64,000 nt of DNA from Pseudoduganella ginsengisoli (GTDB lineage Bacteria > Pseudomonadota > Gammaproteobacteria > Burkholderiales > Burkholderiaceae_D): the NCBI RefSeq assembly GCF_009720865.1, contig NZ_WNLA01000001.1, positions 868,001-932,000 on the forward strand, written 5' to 3'. The position numbers and the translations under genes are program-made. The notes below the pieces were generated by a model. The model searched no databases, had not been told where the DNA came from, and saw nothing but the letters and a program-made list of their open reading frames with translations. Each line of letters starts with the position of its first letter. Position 1 is the stretch's first letter. Shown here one piece after another: positions 1-7,754 of the stretch.

Positions 1-58
1 TTACCGTCAACAAATCCGGATCGCCGGGGCCCGCGCCCACCAAAGTCACTTTATTCAT
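1..58 (-). CDS. cobA: Uroporphyrinogen-III C-methyltransferase, N-terminal fragment
   Basis: The first 19 codons of a gene that runs off the left edge. They encode MNKVTLVGAGPGDPDLLTV, which carries the GAGPGDP signature at the N-terminus of the SAM-dependent methylases that turn uroporphyrinogen III into precorrin-2 for siroheme. Siroheme is the cofactor of assimilatory nitrite reductase. The start lies 10 bases beyond the stop of the upstream gene, so it reads as the third gene of the nasS operon, and that setting fits a nitrite-assimilation role. Only the N-terminus is visible, so a CysG-type fusion cannot be excluded. Confidence 0.85.
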   Translation of the reverse strand, partial: MNKVTLVGAGPGDPDLLTV

Positions 59-68
59 CACGCACTCC

Positions 69-752
69 TTAAGCGCTGGCCGTGGCCAGCGCGGTTTTCA
101 CCATGTCGTCGATTTCACCCGTAATGTTCGACATCACGCCCGCCACCACGGCAAATTCCTTGCCTGCAGTACCGGCGCGCGCCGCCACCACGCGGGCATT
201 GAACGACACCATGCGCGCCTGCTTGGCGATGGTTTCAATGTCTGTGATCACGGTGCGCAATTGATTTTTCATCTTCATTGCATACCGTTTCGATTGTTCT
301 TCATAAATGGCCGTCACCTGGTTCAGCAGCGCCAGCAGCGGCGTGGTGCTGGACACCAGTTCGTCCAGCAACTCTTGCTTGCTGCGAAAACCGCTTTCCG
401 CAGCATTCAACGTGCGTTCAGCCAGTTCAATGAATTCACGGATCTGCCGGTCGCCGCCCGTACGGCCGAAATACGCTTCTTCCAGCGCCGGACAAAAAAT
501 CCCCGGCAAGGTATCGCTGCCGTTGACCAGCACCTGGTGCGCATCGCGGAACAGCTTCAGCGCGTCGCGCGCCACGTCAACAGCACCTTCCTGTCCCTGC
601 CCCGCCAGCACCGCATACAGCACCAGCCGTTGCGATGTGAACCGGCGGCGGCCGGACAAGTTGATCAATGCGCCAAACACTTCGCCCGACAATTTGGGCG
701 CGTCCTTCGCCGCGTCCCCATTGACGGCTGCTGCTGCCGATCCGTGTGCCAT
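69..752 (-). CDS. Soluble PilJ/NarX-type nitrate-sensing-like protein with a short chemoreceptor-like tail
   Basis: A 227-residue protein with no signal peptide and no membrane segment. Residues about 20-120 resemble the PilJ/NarX helical sensor domain, including a P-box-like segment (NLSGRRRFTSQR). The last 60 residues (IAKQARMVSFNARVVAARAG, then KEFAVVAGVM) look like one arm of a methyl-accepting chemoreceptor signalling domain without the full hairpin. The start at 752 is chosen because a GGAGAGG ribosome site precedes it, and a longer upstream extension would run into nasS. It lies 17 bases after nasS and 10 before cobA, so it belongs to the nitrate operon. A cytoplasmic nitrate or nitrite sensing role is inferred from domain and context, and its output is unknown. 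Confidence 0.75.
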   Translation of the reverse strand: MAHGSAAAAVNGDAAKDAPKLSGEVFGALINLSGRRRFTSQRLVLYAVLAGQGQEGAVDVARDALKLFRDAHQVLVNGSDTLPGIFCPALEEAYFGRTGGDRQIREFIELAERTLNAAESGFRSKQELLDELVSSTTPLLALLNQVTAIYEEQSKRYAMKMKNQLRTVITDIETIAKQARMVSFNARVVAARAGTAGKEFAVVAGVMSNITGEIDDMVKTALATASA

Positions 753-769
753 ATGCACCTCTCCGTGAT

Positions 770-1912
770 TTACTGCCTGATAGCGAACGACGCCGCGTAG
801 CGCGCCGGGTCGCGCCCGTCCCACACTTTGCCGTCCATCAGGGTTGAACTACGCAATACGCCTTGCGGCACGGGTGTCTCCGTCCATTCCGCCGCCTCTT
901 TATATAAGCTGGTCTGCTGGACTGCGCTGGCCACGTGGTGGTAATCCGGATCGGATTTCAGCAAGCCCCAGCGGCGCTGCTGCGTCATGAACCACATGCC
1001 GTCCGACAGATAAGGGAAATTGACGGCGCCTTCATGGTGGAAGCGCAAGGCGTGCGCATCTTCCCAGCTGTTGCCCATGCCGTCCTGGTAATGGCCGAGT
1101 ATGCGCTGGCTGATCGCGTCCTTGCCGGTATTGACATACGCGGCGCTTGAGATGATTTCCGCCATTGCCATGCGGTTGGCGGAGGACGCATCGATCCAGC
1201 GGCTCGCTTCCAGCACGGCGGCAATCATGGCGCGGCTGGTATTGGGATGGCTGCGCACGAAGTCGCGCGACGCGGCCAGCACTTTTTCCGGATGTTCCGG
1301 CCAGATTTGCTGGCTGGTGGCCGCCGTGATACCCACGCCTTCCATGATGGCTTGGTGGTTCCACGGCTCACCCGCGCAAAAGCCATCCATATGGCCAGCC
1401 TTCAGGTACGGCACCATTTGCGCGGGCGGCACCGTGATGGCGCGCACGTCGCGCAGCGGATCGATGCCGTGTGCGGCCAGCCAGTAATGCAGCCACATCG
1501 CGTGCGTGCCAGTGGGGAAAGTCTGCGCAAACGTGTACGTGCGCGGCTCCTGCGCCATCAGCTTGGCCAGGGTGGCGCCGTCCGTGGCGCCCTGCTCTGC
1601 CAAACGGCGCGACAACGTGATGGCCTGGCCATTGCGGTTCAAATTCATCAGCACCGCCATGTCGCGGGCCGTGCTGCCGATGCCCAGCTGCGTGCCATAC
1701 ACCATGCCATATAAAGCATGGGCGGCGTCCAGCTCCCCGGTCAGCAATTTGTCACGCACGCTGGCCCACGACGATTCCTTGCTGGGCACAATCTTGATGC
1801 CATATTTTTCATCGAAGCCCAGCACGGCAGCCATGACGATGGAGGCGCAGTCGGTCAATGCATTGAAACCGATTTTCACGACCTGCTTTTCCGCTTGCAC
1901 CTTGTTCATCAT
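770..1912 (-). CDS. nasS: NasS-like cytoplasmic nitrate sensor (NrtA/CmpA family)
   Basis: A 380-residue protein of the NrtA/CmpA/NasS solute-binding family. It has the conserved opening (KIGFNALTDCASIVMA) and the PWNHQA region near residue 200. It lacks a signal peptide or lipobox, which separates regulatory NasS from the exported transporter subunit NrtA. In characterised systems, NasS holds NasT inactive until nitrate or nitrite binds. The start at 1912 (two adjacent ATG codons) is supported by a GGAG eight bases upstream and lies just past the terminator hairpin described at 1934-1982. nasT is immediately upstream on the same strand, which supports the assignment. A cytosolic NrtA-like protein with another role is less likely. 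Confidence 0.88.
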   Translation of the reverse strand: MMNKVQAEKQVVKIGFNALTDCASIVMAAVLGFDEKYGIKIVPSKESSWASVRDKLLTGELDAAHALYGMVYGTQLGIGSTARDMAVLMNLNRNGQAITLSRRLAEQGATDGATLAKLMAQEPRTYTFAQTFPTGTHAMWLHYWLAAHGIDPLRDVRAITVPPAQMVPYLKAGHMDGFCAGEPWNHQAIMEGVGITAATSQQIWPEHPEKVLAASRDFVRSHPNTSRAMIAAVLEASRWIDASSANRMAMAEIISSAAYVNTGKDAISQRILGHYQDGMGNSWEDAHALRFHHEGAVNFPYLSDGMWFMTQQRRWGLLKSDPDYHHVASAVQQTSLYKEAAEWTETPVPQGVLRSSTLMDGKVWDGRDPARYAASFAIRQ

Positions 1913-1933
1913 CGTCTTCGCTCCATTGCAAAT

Positions 1934-1982
1934 AAAAAAAGCGTCCCTACGGCACGAAACCCATTTCGTACTGTCGAGACGC
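1934..1982 (-). terminator. Attenuator terminator in the nasS leader
   Basis: On the minus strand, GCGTC (1982-1978) pairs with GACGC (1945-1941), with an inner CGAAA/TTTCG helix. It is followed at once by seven T residues (1940-1934). It lies only about 20 bases before the nasS start, so it must be read through for the operon to be expressed. Its 5' arm shares bases 1981-1982 with the second leader hairpin, so the two folds compete. Confidence 0.8.
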
Positions 1983-2018
1983 CATTGTCTGTATGGCCCA
2001 CCGCCGCCGTTGGCGGTG
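1981..2018 (-). promoter_or_regulatory. ANTAR-type two-hairpin antiterminator RNA
   Basis: Two consecutive hairpins on the minus strand. The first (2018-1999) is CACCGCC, loop AACGGC, GGCGGTG: seven pairs and a hexaloop with A at position 1 and G at position 4, as described for ANTAR-protein RNA targets. The second (1997-1981) is GCCAT, loop ACAGACA, ATGGC. Its loop again has A1 and G4, with one extra base. The second hairpin overlaps the terminator stem. NasT, encoded just upstream, is the natural ligand. The fold is by eye. Confidence 0.78.
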
Positions 2019-2034
2019 TCCACACTTTGTTATT

Positions 2035-2050
2035 TGCAAGGAGCGTGCCA
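2035..2050 (-). promoter_or_regulatory. Sigma-54 promoter of the nasS operon
   Basis: The minus strand reads TGGCACGCTCCTTGCA, which matches the sigma-54 -24/-12 consensus TGGCAC-N5-TTGCA with no mismatch. Transcription would start near 2024, just ahead of the first ANTAR hairpin at 2018, so the whole leader would be transcribed. This implies NtrC-type nitrogen control on top of nitrate antitermination. Confidence 0.82.
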
Positions 2051-2129
2051 GTGAAAACACACGGGCGGACGGGGAAAATCGGCTAAAAAAGCGCACCATG
2101 GCAGTGCAAAGGGGCTGCAATGCACCAAA

Positions 2130-2729
2130 TCAGCCCAGCAAATCTTCCACATCGAGGATGCGCTGGGCGATTTCCGCCAGCCGCAAATTCTTGTTCATGG
2201 CCATGGTGCGCAGCTTTTGATACGCCTTGTCTTCCGTGACGCCATGGCGCGCCATCAGCAAGCCTTTGGCCCGCTCGACAATTTTGCGCTCGGCCAGCTT
2301 CATGCGGGTGTCGTCCAATTCGGCCAGCAATTTCTGCTCTTGCGCGAAGCGGGCCAGCGCCACATTGAGTACTGGCTTGATGCGTTCCGGCTGCAAGCCT
2401 GCCACGATATAGGCCGACACCCCGGCCGCCATGGCGGCTTCCATGCTCGATTCCGTCTCATCTTCCGTGAACATGACGATGGGACGGCGCTCATCGCGTG
2501 TGGCAATGACGATATGTTCAAGCACATCGCGCGCATCGGATTCCGCGTCGACGATGATCATATCGGGCTGGATTTCTGCAATCCGTTCAGGCAAATGAAA
2601 GTCGGCCGGCAGTGAAGCGACCAGCTGGTATCCGGCTTTTTTCAGGCCCGCCTGGACAGCATGGGCCCGCAGCGAGGCGTCACTCTCGTCAGGCGGATGA
2701 ACTAAAACGATGCGTAATTTGCGGCTCAT
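2130..2729 (-). CDS. nasT: NasT-like ANTAR response regulator (antiterminator)
   Basis: A 199-residue protein with an N-terminal receiver-like domain (residues about 5-125: LRIVLVHPP, DMIIVDAES) and a C-terminal ANTAR RNA-binding domain (about 140-195, with the ERKIVERAKGLLM signature and later DKAYQKLRTMAM). NasT binds paired hexaloop hairpins in nitrate-assimilation leaders and prevents termination. Such a leader is present just downstream at 1934-2018, before nasS. The next plausible ATG would remove the first receiver strand, so the start at 2729 is kept, although it lies only about two bases from the predicted sigma-54 start site. NasR-type proteins are excluded because there is no NIT domain. 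Confidence 0.92.
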   Translation of the reverse strand: MSRKLRIVLVHPPDESDASLRAHAVQAGLKKAGYQLVASLPADFHLPERIAEIQPDMIIVDAESDARDVLEHIVIATRDERRPIVMFTEDETESSMEAAMAAGVSAYIVAGLQPERIKPVLNVALARFAQEQKLLAELDDTRMKLAERKIVERAKGLLMARHGVTEDKAYQKLRTMAMNKNLRLAEIAQRILDVEDLLG

Positions 2730-2742
2730 GCTTCATTTGCAA

Positions 2743-2757
2743 GCAATAAACGTGCCA
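2743..2757 (-). promoter_or_regulatory. Sigma-54 promoter of nasT
   Basis: The minus strand reads TGGCACGTTTATTGC, again TGGCAC-N5-TTGC. Placing the C of the GC element at -12 puts the transcription start near 2731, two bases before the nasT ATG at 2729. If real, the nasT message is essentially leaderless. No Shine-Dalgarno sequence is visible in the few bases before the start. Confidence 0.7.
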
Positions 2758-2811
2758 AGTAGGGGCGCTGAGCCCCATTTTACGCCGGAATTCAGTTGAG
2801 AAATCTGCCGG

Positions 2812-4347
2812 TCACACAGAAGACAACGTCAACTCGTGCGCCGTGCGCAGCGCATGGACCAGCGCTTCCATCGCCTGTTCGCGCGCCTCCTGTTCCGGCA
2901 CGCGCAAGATGAAAGCGGGGTGATAGGTGGCCACGACCAGCACATTGCCGTGCCGCACCGGCGCTTCCATGAAATCTTTCAGCCGGGCGCGGCCATCTTC
3001 CAGCACGGATTTCAGCGCCGTGCTGCCCAGCGCCACCACCACGTCGGGCTGCACTTTGGCCAGTTCCGCTTCCAGCCAGTAATGGCAGGCGGCGACTTCT
3101 TTTTGCGCCGGCGTCTTGTGCAGGCGGCGCTTGCCGCGCGGCTCCCACTTGAAATGCTTGACGGCGTTGGTGACGTACACTTTGGCGCGGTCTACGCCGG
3201 CCTGTTCCAGCGCCTTGTCCAGCAGCGTACCGGCCGGGCCGACAAACGGGTGGCCCTGCAAATCTTCCTGGTCGCCCGGCTGCTCGCCCACCAGCATGAT
3301 GCGCGCATGCTTGGCGCCTTCGCCCGGCACCGCTTGCGTCGCGTGCTGCCACAAGTCGCAGCGGCGGCATTCATCGAGTTTATGCGGCTGCTGGCGCTGC
3401 GGCTGCGCCTCGTCCGCCGCAATGGGAATGGTGGCGCCATGGCGCTTGCCCACGGCATCGGACTGGCCCGTGCGGCGCGCGCCGGCAGCCGCCTGCGACA
3501 CCAGTTCCGGCACCAGCGCGGCTTCCGGCATGTGTTTCCAGAACCGGTGGCGTACGTGGCTGTGCATGACGTCCGGATTCAGCCGCGCGGGATTGAAGAT
3601 ATTGCGGTAATACGCCAGCCATAGCGCTTCACCCTGGTCATCGAGCTGGTCCAGGCTGGCCGCGCCATTCGGCAGCGGCGCCGCGTCATGCAGGCGGGCG
3701 CCATCCCACAGCACCGTCGCTTGCGGCGTGGCGATCATGAACGTGGCGCCGCCCATGCGGCCGGCAAAATGGCGGGCCACCCGCGGCAGCACGTCATGCG
3801 CCGGTTCGAACCACGCAATGAAGCGCGGCGCACCCGCGTGTTCCGGCCGTTCGCGGAAACGCAGGTAGGCATGCATGTCATGTTCTTCGCGCTGCACGGC
3901 TTTCACCATCCGCTGCAGCCTGCCGCCATCGTCGTCGGCCATTGTCGCCACCTCCCGTTGTCCCTGTTGCCAGCGCCATACCACGCGGTACAGGAAAGCC
4001 CAGCGGTCTTCCGCGCGGAAGCAGGCAGCGCTGCCCAGCATGTCCACCAGCGTGCGCGGCAGGCGCAAGAGCGGCGCATCCGCATCGGCATGCAGCAGCT
4101 GTGCCGCTTCGGCAAACAGTCCGCCACGGTCCATCCCCGTACTGGAAAGCCATTCTACGGATTCGGGCGGCTGGCAGCGCACGATCAACACGCGTACGGC
4201 GGCGCGCCACGCGTCAAAACTGTCAGCCGCCACGGCCACGCGCCCTGCTGCGGCCGGCAACGGCAGCAACGGCATCTGTGGCGGTGGTTCGTCGGCGTGG
4301 CCGGCACGCGGCTCCGGCCCGTTCAGCCGGTCTGCAATTCCGGCCAT
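2812..4347 (-). CDS. UdgX-family uracil-DNA glycosylase with N-terminal DUF4130 domain
   Basis: A 511-residue two-domain protein. Residues about 35-260 match the DUF4130 (TIGR03915-type) partner domain. Residues about 320-500 form a uracil-DNA glycosylase of the UdgX group, with the GEQPGDQED motif, HPFVGPAG, and the KRRLHKTP loop whose histidine forms a covalent link to the abasic sugar in characterised UdgX. A second conserved segment, VATYHPAF, follows. The start overlaps the end of the radical SAM gene by 25 bases, so the two are translationally linked. Both lie behind a LexA box. The known chemistry is uracil excision with covalent capture, and what the N-terminal domain adds is not known. 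Confidence 0.9.
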   Translation of the reverse strand: MAGIADRLNGPEPRAGHADEPPPQMPLLPLPAAAGRVAVAADSFDAWRAAVRVLIVRCQPPESVEWLSSTGMDRGGLFAEAAQLLHADADAPLLRLPRTLVDMLGSAACFRAEDRWAFLYRVVWRWQQGQREVATMADDDGGRLQRMVKAVQREEHDMHAYLRFRERPEHAGAPRFIAWFEPAHDVLPRVARHFAGRMGGATFMIATPQATVLWDGARLHDAAPLPNGAASLDQLDDQGEALWLAYYRNIFNPARLNPDVMHSHVRHRFWKHMPEAALVPELVSQAAAGARRTGQSDAVGKRHGATIPIAADEAQPQRQQPHKLDECRRCDLWQHATQAVPGEGAKHARIMLVGEQPGDQEDLQGHPFVGPAGTLLDKALEQAGVDRAKVYVTNAVKHFKWEPRGKRRLHKTPAQKEVAACHYWLEAELAKVQPDVVVALGSTALKSVLEDGRARLKDFMEAPVRHGNVLVVATYHPAFILRVPEQEAREQAMEALVHALRTAHELTLSSV

Positions 4348-5576
4348 AAGCTCATCTGTTCAGCAGGCGTGCCCAGTGCGCGCCGCAATGCGTCCGACGG
4401 CGCCGCATCATTGGCGGGCCGGTAGTCGGCCACGATAATGAACGGGGCGATTTTCTTCATGCTGCAGCGCAGTTTCGACAAATCCGCATAGCGCACGCGC
4501 CGCAGGCGGCGCAGCTCGACAATACGCTGCGCATTGCGCAAGCCGATGCCGGGCACGCGCGCGATCATGGTCACGTCAGCGCGGTTCAAATCCAGCGGGA
4601 AGTGTTCGCGGTGCGCCAGCGCCCACGCGAGTTTCGGGTCGATATCGAGCGCCAGGTTGGCCTGCGCCGCACCGGCCGCGCCGGCCGCCGGCGGCAGCAA
4701 TTCCTCGGCGCGAAAACCATAGGCGCGCAACAGGAAATCCGCCTGGTACAGCCGGTGTTCTCGCAACAACGGCGGCGGCGCCAGCGGCACGGTGGACGGA
4801 CTGTCGGGGATCGGACTGAAGGCCGAGTAATACACGCGCTTGAGCTTATAGCTGCCGTACAGCGTTTGCGCAGTCCCCAAGATATGACGGTCATCGCTGG
4901 CGTCCGCCCCCACAATCATTTGCGTGCTTTGCCCGGCCGGCGCAAATGCGGGCGCGGCCGGTTCTTCGGCTTTTTCATCGAGGCGGCGGCGGATGGTCCC
5001 CATGGCCAGCTTGATGGTATGGACATTTTTTTCCGGCGCCAGCCGCGCAATGCTGTCCGGCGACGGCAATTCAATATTCACGCTGAGGCGGTCCGCATAG
5101 CGCCCTGCTGCGGCAATCAGCGCGGGATCCGCATCGGGGATGGTTTTCAAGTGAATATAGCCGCGGAACTGGTGCTCTTCGCGCAAGGCGCGGGCAATCG
5201 CCACCAGCTGTTCCATCGTGTAGTCGGATGAGCGGATCACGCCGGAACTGAGGAACAAGCCGTCGATGTAATTACGCAAATAAAAATCCACCGTCAGCTT
5301 CACGACTTCGTGCACGGTGAAACGGGCGCGCGGCACGTTGGACGTGCGGCGGTTGACGCAATACTGGCAATCGTAAATGCAGAAATTCGTCAGCAGGATT
5401 TTCAGCAGGGATACGCAGCGGCCGTCCGGCGTATAGCTGTGGCATATCCCCATGCCGGTGGTGGCGCCCAGCCCGGCCTGCCCTTGGGACGACCGCTTGG
5501 GCGCACCGCTGCTGGCGCAGGAAGCATCATATTTCGCCGCATCGGCCAGGATTTCCAGCTTGTCCAGCAATTCCAT
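4323..5576 (-). CDS. Radical SAM protein, putative DNA modification/repair type, with helix-hairpin-helix
   Basis: A 417-residue radical SAM protein. The cluster motif CIYDCQYC (CX3CX2C) lies near residue 74, and a helix-hairpin-helix DNA-binding segment (MIARVPGIGLRNAQRIVELR) sits near residue 345. This is the UdgX-linked radical SAM family (TIGR03916-like). The start at 5576 (MELLDKLEIL) is chosen because it begins the conserved N-terminus and sits 11 bases after a LexA box. Starting further upstream would cross that box. The gene overlaps the UdgX gene. Substrate and reaction are unknown, and DNA repair is inferred from the HhH, the partner and the SOS control. Confidence 0.88.
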   Translation of the reverse strand: MELLDKLEILADAAKYDASCASSGAPKRSSQGQAGLGATTGMGICHSYTPDGRCVSLLKILLTNFCIYDCQYCVNRRTSNVPRARFTVHEVVKLTVDFYLRNYIDGLFLSSGVIRSSDYTMEQLVAIARALREEHQFRGYIHLKTIPDADPALIAAAGRYADRLSVNIELPSPDSIARLAPEKNVHTIKLAMGTIRRRLDEKAEEPAAPAFAPAGQSTQMIVGADASDDRHILGTAQTLYGSYKLKRVYYSAFSPIPDSPSTVPLAPPPLLREHRLYQADFLLRAYGFRAEELLPPAAGAAGAAQANLALDIDPKLAWALAHREHFPLDLNRADVTMIARVPGIGLRNAQRIVELRRLRRVRYADLSKLRCSMKKIAPFIIVADYRPANDAAPSDALRRALGTPAEQMSLWPELQTG

Positions 5577-5587
5577 GGCAATAAACA

Positions 5588-5603
5588 CTGTATAAAAACA
5601 CAG
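5588..5603. promoter_or_regulatory. LexA (SOS) box upstream of the radical SAM/UdgX operon
   Basis: CTGTATAAAAACACAG matches the LexA consensus CTGT-N8-ACAG exactly and has an A/T-rich centre. It lies 11 bases before the radical SAM start codon, where bound LexA would block transcription initiation or escape. No other gene start is near it. Confidence 0.8.
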
Positions 5604-5651
5604 TCTATCGCATTTGGACGGAATTGCGGTGGTTTGTCCGGGACAGGCAAT

Positions 5652-5686
5652 GAAAAAGCCCGCCACCGCATGGCGGCGACGGGCTT
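5652..5686 (-). terminator. Intrinsic terminator after can
   Basis: On the minus strand, AAGCCCG (5686-5680) pairs with CGGGCTT (5662-5656) around an inner CGCC/GGCG helix. A T-run follows (5657-5653). It lies 35 bases past the can stop codon. Confidence 0.75.
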
Positions 5687-5720
5687 GGCAGGCGGGCGCG
5701 CTGCAGCGCGCAGGGGCCGA

Positions 5721-6389
5721 TCAGTTATCCAGTTCAGCGTACAGCGCCAGGCACTTTTGCTGCGCCGGCGCCAGTTGCTCCAGGCTGGACACGGCCATCT
5801 GGTCGCGCAGGTGGCCGTCTTGCAAGCCATAGACCCAGCCATGGACGGTCAAGTCCTGGCCACGGGCCCACGCATCTTGCACGATGGTGGTCGAGCACAC
5901 GTTGACGACTTGTTCCTGCACGTTCAATTCGACCAGGCGGTCGGCGCGGGCGCCTTCCGGCAGCACGGCGCCCAGGTAGCGCTCATGTTTCTGGTGCACG
6001 TCTTGCACGTGGCGCAGCCAGTTGTCGGCCAGGCCCACGCGGGTGTTCGTCATGGCGGCATGCACGCCCTTGCAGCCATAGTGGCCCACGATGATCACGT
6101 GCTTGACCTTCATTTGTTCAATCGCGAATTGCAGCACGGACAGGCAGTTCAAGTCCGTATGCACGACCACGTTGGCGATATTACGGTGCACGAACACTTT
6201 GCCTGGTGGCAGACCCAGCAGTTCATTTGCCGGAACGCGGCTGTCGGAACAGCCGATCCACAGGTATTCAGGCGACACCTGGGTCAAGTCTTTGAAATAG
6301 TTCGGGTCGTGCTGAACCTTCAGGTGCGCCCAGGCGCGATTGTTCTCCAGCAGGTTGGCCAGTGGGGAAGTCGTGTTGATGTCGCTCAT
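5721..6389 (-). CDS. can: Beta-class carbonic anhydrase
   Basis: A 222-residue zinc enzyme that interconverts CO2 and bicarbonate in the cytoplasm. The beta-class motifs are intact: CSDSRVPANELLG (zinc Cys with the Asp-Arg pair) near residue 42, and HYGCKGV (zinc His and Cys) near residue 99. The length is typical of the family. The start at 6389 is preceded by AGAGGAC. A terminator separates it from dnaJ upstream, and another follows it, so it is probably monocistronic. No regulatory site was recognised. Confidence 0.96.
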   Translation of the reverse strand: MSDINTTSPLANLLENNRAWAHLKVQHDPNYFKDLTQVSPEYLWIGCSDSRVPANELLGLPPGKVFVHRNIANVVVHTDLNCLSVLQFAIEQMKVKHVIIVGHYGCKGVHAAMTNTRVGLADNWLRHVQDVHQKHERYLGAVLPEGARADRLVELNVQEQVVNVCSTTIVQDAWARGQDLTVHGWVYGLQDGHLRDQMAVSSLEQLAPAQQKCLALYAELDN

Positions 6390-6427
6390 GTATGTCCTCT
6401 GATAACGTGTGCGCTTTACCGGCGCGC

Positions 6428-6463
6428 AAAAAACCGCCTGTTGCCGGGAAAGCAACAGGCGGT
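6428..6463 (-). terminator. Intrinsic terminator between dnaJ and can
   Basis: A perfect 12-base inverted repeat, ACCGCCTGTTGC / GCAACAGGCGGT, with a seven-base loop. It is followed on the minus strand by a T-run (6433-6428). It ends dnaJ transcription 39 bases before the can start. Confidence 0.88.
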
Positions 6464-6527
6464 CCGGGGATTTGCCGCTATGGTACCTCAATCAGGCCGA
6501 TGCGACATCGGCCAGAATTGATCCACG

Positions 6528-7652
6528 TTATTCAAAGAAGTCTTTCACCTTGTCACGCCACGTTTTCGACTGCGGTGAATGCTTGGCGCCGCCTTCGGTG
6601 GTGGACTTCTCGAACTCGCGCAACAGTTCTTTCTGCTTGTCCGTCAGCTTGACCGGCGTTTCCACGGCAACGTGGCAGAACAGGTCGCCCGGATAACCAG
6701 AACGCACGCCCTTGATGCCCTTGCCTTTCAAGCGGAAGGTTTTGCCCGACTGGGTGCCTTCAGGAATCGTGAACGCGACTTTGCCGGACAGGGTCGGCAC
6801 TTCGATTTCGCCGCCCAATGCCGCGCGGGCAAACGAGATCGGCATTTCGCAATGCAGGTCGTCGCCTTCGCGCTGGAACACCGCGTGCGGCTTGATGTGG
6901 ATTTCCACGTACAGGTCGCCCGGCGGCCCGCCATTGGTGCCCGGTTCGCCGTTGCCGGACGAACGGATACGCATGCCGTTGTCGATACCGACGGGGATTT
7001 TGACTTCCAGCGTCTTGTTGCGCTTGATACGGCCGGCGCCGCCGCAAGGCGAGCATGGGTCCGTAATGATCTTGCCGGTGCCGTGGCACTTGGGGCAAGT
7101 CTGCTGGATGCTGAAGAAGCCTTGCTGCATGCGCACCTGGCCGTGGCCGCCGCAAGTCGAGCACGTCACTGGCGACGTGCCGGGCTTGGCGCCGGAACCG
7201 TGGCAGGTATCGCATTTGTCCCACGACGGTACGCGAATGGTGGTGTCGAAACCATTGGCCGCCTGCTCCAGGGTGATTTCCAGGTTGTAGCGCAGGTCGG
7301 CGCCGCGGTACACCTGCGGACCGGCATTGCGGCTGCGGCCGCCACCAAAGATATCGCCAAAGATGTCGCCGAACGCGTCGCCGAAGCCACCCGCGCCAAA
7401 GCCGCCGCCACCGCCGCCCATGTTCGGGTCGACGCCGGCATGGCCGTAGCGGTCATAAGCCTCGCGCTTTTCCGGATTGGTCAGCATCTCGTAGGCCTCT
7501 TTGACCTCCTTGAACTTCTCTTCCGATTCTTTGCTGTCCGGATTGCGGTCCGGATGGTATTTCATCGCCAGTTTGCGATAGGCTTTCTTGATCTCGTCTT
7601 CGGACGCATTCTTTGCGACCCCGAGGATCTCGTAAAAATCACGCTTTGCCAT
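6528..7652 (-). CDS. dnaJ: Chaperone protein DnaJ (Hsp40)
   Basis: A full-length 374-residue type I Hsp40 that delivers unfolded substrates to DnaK and stimulates its ATPase. The J domain holds the HPD motif (KYHPDRN, residue about 33). A glycine-rich linker (residues 75-105) is followed by four CXXCXGXG zinc-finger repeats ([24 protein letters not shown], and CSPCGGAG with A for the usual G) and the C-terminal substrate domains. It lies 102 bases after dnaK with a terminator between, so expression depends on read-through or on a separate promoter. Confidence 0.98.
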   Translation of the reverse strand: MAKRDFYEILGVAKNASEDEIKKAYRKLAMKYHPDRNPDSKESEEKFKEVKEAYEMLTNPEKREAYDRYGHAGVDPNMGGGGGGFGAGGFGDAFGDIFGDIFGGGRSRNAGPQVYRGADLRYNLEITLEQAANGFDTTIRVPSWDKCDTCHGSGAKPGTSPVTCSTCGGHGQVRMQQGFFSIQQTCPKCHGTGKIITDPCSPCGGAGRIKRNKTLEVKIPVGIDNGMRIRSSGNGEPGTNGGPPGDLYVEIHIKPHAVFQREGDDLHCEMPISFARAALGGEIEVPTLSGKVAFTIPEGTQSGKTFRLKGKGIKGVRSGYPGDLFCHVAVETPVKLTDKQKELLREFEKSTTEGGAKHSPQSKTWRDKVKDFFE

Positions 7653-7688
7653 GTTCTGGGCCTAACATACTGATGTACTGATTACGCG

Positions 7689-7730
7689 AAAAAGCCGAGC
7701 CGGCCTTGAAACAGGAACTCGGCTCGGCGT
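7689..7730 (-). terminator. Terminator between dnaK and dnaJ
   Basis: GCCGAGC (7700-7694) and GCTCGGC (7728-7722) form a GC-rich stem. On the minus strand the stem is followed by TTTTTC. It lies in the dnaK-dnaJ gap and would make dnaJ expression lower than dnaK, a common arrangement. Confidence 0.8.
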
Positions 7731-7754
7731 TTCTGCCAACAATTACGTGGCGGA

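Noticed and set aside
2762..2776. GGGGC/GCCCC hairpin after the UdgX gene as a terminator
   Set aside because: Only five pairs and no clear T-run. It may be part of the region ahead of nasT, but evidence is too weak to list.
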